Positions 1 through 6,397 of a stretch of 7,544 bases of DNA are shown piece by piece. Location: contig JAJDBI010000248.1 in NCBI GenBank assembly GCA_029261435.1, positions 1 to 7,544 on the forward strand. The letters run 5' to 3'. Every line of letters begins with the position of its first letter. Position 1 is the stretch's first letter. The stretch comes from Nitrospinaceae bacterium. Its GTDB lineage: Bacteria > Nitrospinota > Nitrospinia > Nitrospinales > VA-1. The position numbers and the translations under genes are program-made. The notes beneath the pieces are model-generated. The model saw nothing but the letters and a program-made list of their open reading frames with translations. It ran no database searches and was not told the origin of the DNA.

Positions 1-774
1 CAAGTCAAAGCTGTGTATATTGTCGCGAACTTGTTTTCCTTTATATCCAAAAACTGTGTAAGGTTTTTTCTGCATGGTGCATATCATCAAATAGGAAAGA
101 AAACCATGCAGCTCAGTTCCGGAATGAGCGGACCCAGTTAGACACCCTCCTCGGAAACAAGCCGTTTTCAGCCCAAAGTATCGACCATATTCCTGTACCA
201 GCAAATCTCCTGCCGCTTTGGAAACACCAAATAAGCTATGATTACTTCCATCTATACTCATCGATTCATCAATCCCTCTTTCGTAGAATTGATGTTTTGG
301 ATCTAACTCCCACCTTGTTTCAAGCTCATCCAAAGGTAGTGAGTTCGCAATATCCCCATAGACTTTATTCGTGGATAGATGAATAAAAACCACATCAGGA
401 CAGAACTTTCTTGCCATTTCAAGAAGGACCAAGGTTCCGTTAGCGTTGACAGAAAAATCCGTAATGGGGTCTTTAGCGGCCCAATCGTGAGAAGGTTGTG
501 CGGCCGTATGAATAACAAGGTTGATCTCTTTTCCATACTCGCTGAATAAACCCTCCATTTCTTTCTCGGAACGAATATCCAGTGAATGATGATGAAATTC
601 CTGAAACTCCTCTTCCAGCCGTTTTCGATTCCATTCCGTAGAGGCATCATTACCAAAAAATTCTCGCCGCATATCATTGTCAACACCAATGACACGCATG
701 CCTTTTTCAGAAAAAAATCGTACTGCTTCCGAGCCGATCAAACCAGAAGATCCTGTAATAACTACGGTTTCCAA
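1..774 (-). CDS. NAD-dependent sugar epimerase, CDP-paratose 2-epimerase-like (extended SDR), 3' end cut by window
   Basis: Nucleotide-sugar epimerase/dehydratase of the extended SDR family, cytoplasmic. The 258 visible codons are open to the window edge, so the C-terminal substrate-binding part is missing. Seen in the translation: a Rossmann motif TGSSGLIG at residues 7-14, an Asp at residue 32 ending the second strand (fits NAD rather than NADP), STNKVYGD at 134-141, and KQVRDNIHSFDL at the truncated end. STNKVYGD and KQVRD match what I remember of CDP-paratose/CDP-tyvelose 2-epimerase (TyvE), so a 2-epimerase-like role is the best guess, but the substrate cannot be read from the sequence. 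The usual YxxxK reads FGVSK (Phe182, Lys186). The start is TTG at 774, chosen because GGAG lies 6 bases upstream; a TTG at 786 is also in frame, directly after the stop of the upstream gene. An ATG at 779-777 is in another frame and stops after five codons. Likely last known member of the minus-strand operon. Confidence 0.88.
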   Translation of the reverse strand, partial: METVVITGSSGLIGSEAVRFFSEKGMRVIGVDNDMRREFFGNDASTEWNRKRLEEEFQEFHHHSLDIRSEKEMEGLFSEYGKEINLVIHTAAQPSHDWAAKDPITDFSVNANGTLVLLEMARKFCPDVVFIHLSTNKVYGDIANSLPLDELETRWELDPKHQFYERGIDESMSIDGSNHSLFGVSKAAGDLLVQEYGRYFGLKTACFRGGCLTGSAHSGTELHGFLSYLMICTMQKKPYTVFGYKGKQVRDNIHSFDL

Positions 775-780
775 TTCATT

Positions 781-784
781 CTCC
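781..784 (-). promoter_or_regulatory. Shine-Dalgarno that fixes a TTG start for the epimerase gene
   Basis: GGAG on the minus strand lies 6 bases before TTG 774 and 2 bases after the TGA (789-787) of the upstream fusion gene. It supports the TTG start and suggests that ribosomes finishing the upstream gene re-initiate here. Confidence 0.6.
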
Positions 785-786
785 AA

Positions 787-2316
787 TCAAGTTTTATCAG
801 GTTGTTTAGCAGGCGGACACTTTACAATGTCCTTGCCCGTCCATTTCCTAAATACTAGCCGAAATAAAACGAAAAAATAATTCGGCCCGGTATTCATCAG
901 GTTAAAGCTTGAGAAACCCATATCCACCGACCGATTGACCCACGAAATCGGGACTTCTTCAACTTTATATCCTAACAAAATAGGTTGCAAACCGGTTTCT
1001 GCATTAGCAGCAAAATCATCGGCCTCCAGAACCAGGTTATCTAGAACATTCTTTCGCATTAACTTAAGATTGTTGGTCATATCCCGAAAATGCCTCCCCA
1101 ACAGAAGATTAGCAAGAATATGGAATCCGCGATTTGCAAGGATTTTTGTAAAGGCATAATTTAAAAGCACACTTTCCCGGGAAAATCGGCTACCTACCGC
1201 CACATCTGCACCATTGGCAACACTATTGAACAAACCTGTAAGCTCAGGGAGTAAATGTTGAAAGTCACAATCCATGGTAAGGATAAAATCCCCTTTCGCC
1301 GCGGCAAAACCATCCCGCAAGGCACGACCAACCCCATTGGGCATATCTCGGCGAACCAATTTGATTCGCGAATCTTCCAGTGCTAGTTTTTCTGTTACTT
1401 CTGCAGTTCCATCGCGACTATTATCATCGACAATAATGATTTCCTTAATGTATCCTCCATAACAAGCTTTCAGGTTTTCAATTAATGGGGGAATATTCAG
1501 TTCTTCGTTGCGACTGGGAACCACCACTGAAAGTCGGCCCTTAAAACAGTCGTGCCGAACCAGACTGGACATGGGCCGTTTCCAGCTATCTACCGCTGGC
1601 TTCTGTGCCCAGATAAATAAGGACCCAGCGAAATTTCTCACATACGGAAAGTTTTCTAGTATCAAGCTAAGGTTCTGCATCGGCCAAAGCAGAATTTTAG
1701 GGACTGGAGGAAATAAAAAATCATATGGAAGAATTTTTATTTTTATATAACCGGCCTCGGAAAGCAGGGTAAATAAATCTACCCGGTTAAGCGACTCATT
1801 TTTTTCAGTCCGCTTTACCAAGAAAAGCAGTTTAGAAATCAATCTCCTCAGCCTGTAATAAGGGTTCCACGGGTTTGGGTCAAAAAATAGAATTTGCCCC
1901 CCTGGTCGCAATAGTTTTTTTAATTCAAACAATAATGTTCCGGCATTTTCATCCGTCAATAATTGATACGCTACAATAAAATCAAAGCTGCGCTCTCTAA
2001 GCTTTCCAGGGAATTCATCCAAATGAACTCTTTCAATATTTTTGGGTAAAGAGCTATGCTTGCCTTCTTCATACAAGTCTTCATTAAGTATCGCTGAACA
2101 AACAGGGTTAAGGTTTCCATTTGCCTCAGATATTTCTCGCGCCCATCGACAAGAACCTGCTCCGACCTCGAGAATACTATTCTCAGGGAATAGGTGGAAA
2201 AAATGGCGCACCATTTGAGCACGCCATTTCAACCGAATCGGGAGAAAATAATCAACATTTTCCCAATAATTCTCCCTTAATCGTTCTTGTTTTTTCAGCG
2301 ATTCAATCAGGTCCAT
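787..2316 (-). CDS. Fusion of class I SAM methyltransferase and GT2 (DPM1-like) glycosyltransferase
   Basis: 509-residue two-domain enzyme. Residues about 30-240 are a class I SAM-dependent methyltransferase: motif I ILEVGAGS (48-55), the FDFIVAYQLL strand (111-120), and LLRPGGQILFFDPNPW (135-150), the usual post-motif region. Residues about 260-500 are a GT-A family 2 glycosyltransferase: VVVPSRNEELNI (264-275), IIVDDNSRDGT (294-304), and the metal/nucleotide-binding DCD in MDCDFQH (348-354), followed by VGSRF. The order and spacing resemble polyprenyl-phosphate glycosyltransferases of the DPM1/Ppm type, but no clear C-terminal membrane helices are present. Acceptor and donor are unknown. 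I infer sugar transfer plus methylation during surface glycan synthesis. The ATG at 2316 is the only normal start, since an in-frame TAA lies 27 bases upstream; GGA immediately upstream is a poor Shine-Dalgarno. It sits 111 bases after the radical SAM gene, same strand, and 12 bases before the epimerase start. Confidence 0.9.
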   Translation of the reverse strand: MDLIESLKKQERLRENYWENVDYFLPIRLKWRAQMVRHFFHLFPENSILEVGAGSCRWAREISEANGNLNPVCSAILNEDLYEEGKHSSLPKNIERVHLDEFPGKLRERSFDFIVAYQLLTDENAGTLLFELKKLLRPGGQILFFDPNPWNPYYRLRRLISKLLFLVKRTEKNESLNRVDLFTLLSEAGYIKIKILPYDFLFPPVPKILLWPMQNLSLILENFPYVRNFAGSLFIWAQKPAVDSWKRPMSSLVRHDCFKGRLSVVVPSRNEELNIPPLIENLKACYGGYIKEIIIVDDNSRDGTAEVTEKLALEDSRIKLVRRDMPNGVGRALRDGFAAAKGDFILTMDCDFQHLLPELTGLFNSVANGADVAVGSRFSRESVLLNYAFTKILANRGFHILANLLLGRHFRDMTNNLKLMRKNVLDNLVLEADDFAANAETGLQPILLGYKVEEVPISWVNRSVDMGFSSFNLMNTGPNYFFVLFRLVFRKWTGKDIVKCPPAKQPDKT

Positions 2317-2427
2317 TCCAATCCATTTCGCATCAATATTTTAATTTAGTTATTTACACAGAGCAGTAAGACTGCAAAGCTCAAAATAAGTGGTTTTCTG
2401 CCGGATAAAGTTTTCTATAAGAGAGGA

Positions 2428-3960
2428 TCAGGTTTTTAGGAGTTTGTTTTTCACTATTGTTACAGCGTCTTTAAAAAATGACTTTGCCATTTTGGTAGAC
2501 TTGTTGCTTGAAGATTCGCTCCTCATATCTGAAAACAACTGAATTATTCTACCGGGCTTACGCAAAAAATAAATCACATAGAATAAAAGTGCTCCAAAAT
2601 TTACCATTAGAGAAAGTTCCAAGTCTCCAAAGCGAGAATTATATGAAGTTTTTTTGGCTCCAAAATCCTGAAAAGTAAACAAGCTCATCAAGTATTTATC
2701 ATCAAAGTCAGTAATAACCCCTGCTCTTTGAAGATCCTGAAAAGATTCGGTATTAGGCTGGGGGGAATAAGCGTTGAGGTTAACATTGGTAAAGCCGATC
2801 AATGCGCATTGGATAATTGCACCATAAGTTTTAAAAACACTCCGGTAATCATCCTCAGGAAATCCAATTATAAAAAAACACCCAACATTTATTCCAGCTT
2901 TTAGCGCACTCCGTGCGGACTCAAACATTTTAGGCAAGCTCACTTTTTTCTTTATCGCTTGCAACACACGAGGATCACCAGATTCTGGAGCAAATGAAAA
3001 CTCGTGACAACCCGCCGCCTTCAACTTTTTGGCAACCTCGTAATCAATGCCTTCACTACGAGTTCCCGATGGCAACTGAAAGGTGATTTGCATGCCACGC
3101 TTGATGATTTCATCACAAAAGTCACATATCCAATCTTTCCGCACAATCGCAGTAAGGTCTTCAAACTGAAAATCAGAAACGCCATATTTGTGTTGATATT
3201 CCTGCATCTCATCTACAACCAGCTTATAATCCCGGGGAACCCATTCTGTCGTCCACATGTTTGGACTCGTACAGAAGGTGCAAGAAAACGGACAACCACG
3301 TGTCGCCAGCATAGGCATGAACTTACCCTGGGAAGATCCGTGAGGCTGGTTGACTTCATTGTACTTTTGAATATCAAACAAATCCCATGCGGGTTTGGCT
3401 ATTGAGTCAATCTCTTTCATTCGCTTACGACGGGAATTCACCCGAATCAACCCTTCCGAGTCTTTGTAAGCAATTCCAAGGACATCATTCAACGGCAAAC
3501 CCTTATCAACATGCTCCAATAATTGAACAATCGTTTCCTCCCCCTCTCCCATTACCACACTATCTAAGGGAGCTTGCTCTAGAGAAAACTCAGGAAAGCC
3601 GGTAACGTGCTCACCTCCCATTAATAAATATGCTTTTGGGAATAATTTGCGAATTTCCGAGACCAACTCACGCACATACACCCAGTGGGAAGTAAACATG
3701 CACCCTAAGCCTATGATCTGAACATCGGAAGGAATTTGCTCAATAATTTGCTCTTGAGTCATACCTCTTACTCGAATCTCATCTTTAAATATATGGTAAC
3801 TTCTAGGTGCAGAGCCGGGTGCGTCCACAACAGTGACATCGTGACCCTCTTCACGTATTGCAGCCGCTATATATGCCAAACCAATTGGTGGCATGCTGAT
3901 CGTAGAAACGAAATTAGTTAGAGATACAAATTTTGGAGGCTCTATCAGGCAAACTTTCAT
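2428..3960 (-). CDS. B12-binding-domain radical SAM protein
   Basis: 510-residue enzyme of the cobalamin-binding radical SAM group (BchE/P-methylase-like architecture). The N-terminal domain (about 1-160) has the typical opening MKVCLIEPP, then MPPIGLAYIAAAI (23-35), VVDAPG (44-49) and LLMGGEHVT (112-120). The canonical DxHxxG cobalamin-ligand motif is absent, as in many class B members. The radical SAM core begins at RGCPFSCTFC, with cluster ligands Cys223, Cys227 and Cys230 (CxxxCxxC), followed by FQFED (about 271-275) and FAPESGDPRVLQ, a typical SAM-contacting segment. A hydrophobic stretch around residues 448-465 precedes a basic, Ser/Lys-rich tail, so membrane association is possible. 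The reaction is not predictable: methylation, ring change or another radical step on a sugar or lipid are all possible. First gene of the minus-strand block, divergent from the flippase. The start at 3960 has only a weak GAG upstream. Confidence 0.92.
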   Translation of the reverse strand: MKVCLIEPPKFVSLTNFVSTISMPPIGLAYIAAAIREEGHDVTVVDAPGSAPRSYHIFKDEIRVRGMTQEQIIEQIPSDVQIIGLGCMFTSHWVYVRELVSEIRKLFPKAYLLMGGEHVTGFPEFSLEQAPLDSVVMGEGEETIVQLLEHVDKGLPLNDVLGIAYKDSEGLIRVNSRRKRMKEIDSIAKPAWDLFDIQKYNEVNQPHGSSQGKFMPMLATRGCPFSCTFCTSPNMWTTEWVPRDYKLVVDEMQEYQHKYGVSDFQFEDLTAIVRKDWICDFCDEIIKRGMQITFQLPSGTRSEGIDYEVAKKLKAAGCHEFSFAPESGDPRVLQAIKKKVSLPKMFESARSALKAGINVGCFFIIGFPEDDYRSVFKTYGAIIQCALIGFTNVNLNAYSPQPNTESFQDLQRAGVITDFDDKYLMSLFTFQDFGAKKTSYNSRFGDLELSLMVNFGALLFYVIYFLRKPGRIIQLFSDMRSESSSNKSTKMAKSFFKDAVTIVKNKLLKT

Positions 3961-4374
3961 GAATTGCTCGGCGGTAGGTTATAAAATGCCACTTATTCTA
4001 ACATGAAATTCAAATTACTCGGAATAATCCCTTATGCAGTTAAAATCGAACAATTTCTTAAATAACTTTAGTGATATTTGCTTTAGGGTTCAAGTTTTAT
4101 AGACTCTTTGAGTCCCTTGAGGTAATTGTGTCAAAGACTATTTTTAAAAATGATGACACTGGACCAAAGACTTCTAGGTTAGTTTGGTTTTTTTCTCCAC
4201 AAAAACCATTTGAACGTACGTAATTATGTTCTAATGTCAGCTATGTTTGAGACGATCCCTTGATTTTGTGGCTCAGGTATAGTATTCAAAGGAAGTGGTA
4301 GCTTCAACGGCAAATCTCAATTATGCCAATTCCCCACAGGTAACTCTCTTGGTCAACCGAGGGTCCTCCCAACT
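3961..4374. other. 414-base intergenic region between divergent operons
   Basis: I see no credible gene here; the longest ATG-started frames I followed were about ten codons. It must carry promoters for the leftward radical SAM operon and the rightward flippase operon, but neither is clear. For the flippase, TATAGT (4278-4283) is a fair -10 with no good -35 at normal spacing, and TTGATT (4260-4265) with TATTCA (4283-4288) gives a 17-base spacer but a poor -10. Other structures: an imperfectly placed hairpin GACTC-TTT-GAGTC (4102-4114), an 8-base direct repeat CAAAGACT at 4132 and 4165 (33 bases apart), and an AT-rich hairpin with 8-base arms (4185-4192 and 4201-4208). Each could be chance in AT-rich DNA. 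Confidence 0.5.
4359..4363 (+). promoter_or_regulatory. Shine-Dalgarno for the GTG start of the flippase gene
   Basis: GAGGG lies 11 bases before GTG 4375, slightly long spacing. The frame is open back to a TGA at 4261-4263 but contains no upstream ATG, GTG or TTG, so GTG 4375 is the first usable start. Confidence 0.5.
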
Positions 4375-5586
4375 GTGATAAAAAATACCCTTTATATTTT
4401 TGCAGGAAGAGCCTCCAATGCCATCTTTCTTTTCCTGATGACGCTGGTGGTTTCCCGCCAGTTGGGCCCGGCTCTTTTTGGAGTTTTCTCCTTTCTCACC
4501 GCAGTCGTGGTGTCGGCCAACTGTTTCTCTAACCTTGGCCTTGATACCTGGATGGTCCGGGAAGTCACCAAAACTCCCTCACAAGGGAAGCAGTATCTTT
4601 CTAATATTCTTGGGCTGAAGATCGGGACATCCCTGATCACCATAGTACTTGTTTTTCTGGTTTTCCGGACAACAGACTTGTCTCAGACTACCTTGAGCCT
4701 GCTTTGGGTCTTGTCGATTTCTCTCTTGTTCAATACGATTTCACAGACGCTGTGGCATTATGGAAATTGTTTTAAAGAGTTTTTTTATCATTCAGTCTTG
4801 TGGGCCGCCTCAAATATTATCAAGGCAGGATTGGGAATCACTCTGGTCTTTTTATTCCAGGAGCTTGAATCCTTAATTTGGGGAATTGTTGTTGCGGAAG
4901 CAATAGCTCTGATTTTATCTTTTTGCGTTATTAGAAATCGGTTTGGTGACTTCATTCCAAAATTCCAGTTTGTGGTTTGGAAGAGTTATCTGGTCCGCTC
5001 TTCCCCAATAGCAATAGGAATGATATTCAGCGTACTTTATTTCCGCATGGATATCGTAATGCTGCAGTTGATAACAGAAGAAAAGGTCGTTGGGCTCTAC
5101 AGTGCCGCCTATAAATTATTCGAAGTGGCAGTTGTTTTGCCGCACAGTTTTATGCTGGTCTTATTTCCTACTCTCGTTGAGGAATATCATTCTAGCCGGT
5201 CCCAATTCAAAAACAGATTTAAAAAAGCACTTGTCCTTTATTCTCTTATCGGGGGAGGTATTGCTTTGGTGCTTTGGAGTTTCTCCCATGAAGTTATAAG
5301 GACAATGTATGGGAATAAATTCCTTCCTTCGGCTGATATATTAGAAATTCTTTCTTGGGCCATCCTTCTATTCTTTATAAATTTTTTATTGTCAAACTTG
5401 TTAATTGCTTCAGGGCGCGAGAGGATCAATGCTTGGAATTTAATAGTGGCTACAGTTTTGAATATCTCTCTCAACCTTATTTGGATCCCCAGATACGAGG
5501 CGATAGGAGCGGCTTGGGCGACTTTATTTTGTGAGGCTGGGCTCATCGTTGCACTCAGCCTTCAAGTTCGAAAAGCGATCAAATAG
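4375..5586 (+). CDS. Oligosaccharide flippase, Wzx-like (MOP/polysaccharide biosynthesis superfamily)
   Basis: 403-residue polytopic inner-membrane protein that would flip undecaprenyl-diphosphate-linked oligosaccharide to the periplasmic side. About twelve hydrophobic segments can be counted, roughly at 13-28, 36-53, 80-97, 106-122, 140-160, 166-183, 210-230, 250-269, 286-305, 329-348, 355-373 and 379-398. The N-terminus (MIKNTLYIFAGRASNAIF) and the following SRQLGPALFGVFSF are typical of this family, as are the internal RMDIVML and VGLYSAAYKLFE segments, and the length is near the usual 400-480. The start is GTG. Its position next to a glycosyltransferase, an epimerase and a radical SAM enzyme supports a surface polysaccharide role. 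The carried glycan is unknown. A related lipid or peptidoglycan exporter (MurJ type) is less likely on length and N-terminal sequence. Confidence 0.9.
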   Translation: MIKNTLYIFAGRASNAIFLFLMTLVVSRQLGPALFGVFSFLTAVVVSANCFSNLGLDTWMVREVTKTPSQGKQYLSNILGLKIGTSLITIVLVFLVFRTTDLSQTTLSLLWVLSISLLFNTISQTLWHYGNCFKEFFYHSVLWAASNIIKAGLGITLVFLFQELESLIWGIVVAEAIALILSFCVIRNRFGDFIPKFQFVVWKSYLVRSSPIAIGMIFSVLYFRMDIVMLQLITEEKVVGLYSAAYKLFEVAVVLPHSFMLVLFPTLVEEYHSSRSQFKNRFKKALVLYSLIGGGIALVLWSFSHEVIRTMYGNKFLPSADILEILSWAILLFFINFLLSNLLIASGRERINAWNLIVATVLNISLNLIWIPRYEAIGAAWATLFCEAGLIVALSLQVRKAIK

Positions 5587-5602
5587 TTGGAAACGTTGTG
5601 AA

Positions 5603-5647
5603 GTTTTAAAAATTAACTTACAGATATCATGATATTTGGTTTTAAAA
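5603..5647. repeat. Direct repeat flanking a perfect palindrome, between flippase and DUF218 genes
   Basis: GTTTTAAAA occurs at 5603-5611 and again at 5639-5647, start-to-start 36 bases. Between them is the perfect 12-base palindrome ATATCATGATAT (5624-5635). This could be an operator for the DUF218 gene, but all elements are AT-rich and might arise by chance. No T-run follows the palindrome, so it is not a classical terminator. Confidence 0.35.
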
Positions 5648-5662
5648 CATTTATGATAGGTT

Positions 5663-6313
5663 ATGAAATTTATGAAACGTAAAATCTTTATTAGCCTGAT
5701 AGCTTTAGTGATCTTGCTATTGAGCCAATACAAAATACTGCTTACAGGCTACGCCAATTTTTTCACGATTGACAATCCCACACTTGGAGTGAATGCGCCG
5801 ATTTTGATTTTGGCAGGTGGGGCGGCAACTCGAGTCCCGAAAGCGTTAGAGTTGTATGAAAAGGGGTATGGCAACAAGTTGCTTCTTACATCAGAACGTC
5901 CCCTGAACTCAAAGGTCGCGCATCTTTTCCCCACTAATGAGCAAATAGCGAAAAGGATATCTCAAGAACTTAACATTCAAGCTGAGCTCGAGGTAGTGCC
6001 TTCTCTAAAGGGAGGGGCTACTTCCACTCTAGATGAAGCCCACGACCTTCTGGCCTTTTGTTCGAAAGAAAAAATAAAGCACCTGATTATTGTCACCGAC
6101 TCATTCCATACTCGCCGAGCGTTATACGCCTTCAATAAAATTTTCATGGGAAGTGGAATAAAGGTGGAAGCTTCAGCCGCTCTCAATGAAATTTATAACG
6201 AAGAGAACTGGTGGCGCTCGGACAAAGGAATCGCCTCGTATTTACTTGAACCCATTAAGTTTGTCGTATACATGTTGAGCAACAAGAACGTGACATTTGT
6301 TAAAAATGATTGA
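5663..6313 (+). CDS. DUF218 (YdcF/SanA/ElyC-like) membrane-anchored envelope protein
   Basis: 216-residue protein with a short basic start, one N-terminal membrane segment (about residues 8-27) and a DUF218 domain that would lie in the periplasm. Conserved family segments are visible: ILAGGAATRVPKALELY (49-65), KLLLTSE (72-78), GATSTLDEA (118-126) and IIVTDSFHTRRA (142-153), followed by the C-terminal WWRSDKG and EPIKF segments common in this family. Members such as SanA and ElyC affect the cell envelope in E. coli, but the reaction is unknown; an envelope-glycan role here is inferred from the flippase 76 bases upstream. Two starts are possible: ATG 5663 has AGG only two bases upstream, while ATG 5672 would put the same AGG 11 bases away. 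The longer form is given. Length is normal for the family. Confidence 0.88.
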   Translation: MKFMKRKIFISLIALVILLLSQYKILLTGYANFFTIDNPTLGVNAPILILAGGAATRVPKALELYEKGYGNKLLLTSERPLNSKVAHLFPTNEQIAKRISQELNIQAELEVVPSLKGGATSTLDEAHDLLAFCSKEKIKHLIIVTDSFHTRRALYAFNKIFMGSGIKVEASAALNEIYNEENWWRSDKGIASYLLEPIKFVVYMLSNKNVTFVKND

Positions 6314-6335
6314 TGGGTTAATGAGGGTGGATATC

Positions 6336-6364
6336 TTGACAAATATCAGACAGAAGGCTAGCAT
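6336..6364 (+). promoter_or_regulatory. Sigma-70-type promoter for the HDOD-DUF3565 genes
   Basis: A perfect -35 box TTGACA (6336-6341), a 17-base spacer and a -10 box TAGCAT (6359-6364, four of six consensus bases). Transcription would start near 6371, about 27 bases before the HDOD start codon. It lies just after the DUF218 stop, so the HDOD gene probably has its own transcription start. The -35 is framed by an inverted repeat GATAT (6330-6334) and ATATC (6343-6347). Confidence 0.6.
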
Positions 6365-6376
6365 CCCTATAGGGAT
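6363..6376. promoter_or_regulatory. Perfect 14-base palindrome at the promoter, candidate operator
   Basis: ATCCCTATAGGGAT is exactly self-complementary. It overlaps the last bases of the -10 and covers the expected transcription start, the classical place for a repressor site. The regulator is unknown. An mRNA hairpin is less likely because a perfect palindrome has no loop, and a terminator is unlikely because no T-run follows. Confidence 0.5.
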
Positions 6377-6388
6377 CTAAATTATTAT

Positions 6389-6392
6389 GGAG
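6389..6392 (+). promoter_or_regulatory. Shine-Dalgarno for the GTG start of the HDOD gene
   Basis: GGAG lies 5 bases before GTG 6398 and supports that start. The ATG at 6387 is in another frame and meets a stop after eleven codons. Confidence 0.6.
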
Positions 6393-6397
6393 TTACT

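Noticed and set aside
303..695. 130-codon minus-strand frame starting with ATG
   Set aside because: It is an alternative frame of the epimerase gene; the real frame carries the Rossmann and STNKVYGD motifs.
2361..2382. Small hairpin GCAGT-AAG-ACTGC as a terminator between the radical SAM and fusion genes
   Set aside because: Only five base pairs and no T-run on the minus strand; the genes more likely form one operon.
3004..3405. 133-codon open frame on the plus strand
   Set aside because: It lies wholly antisense to the well-supported radical SAM gene and its translation shows no recognisable family features.
4185..4208. Hairpin with T-rich arm as a rho-independent terminator
   Set aside because: The stem is mostly A-T pairs, there is no T-run after it, and no gene ends nearby on either strand.
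5238..5546. 102-codon minus-strand frame
   Set aside because: It is antisense to the flippase, whose own frame has the expected membrane segments.
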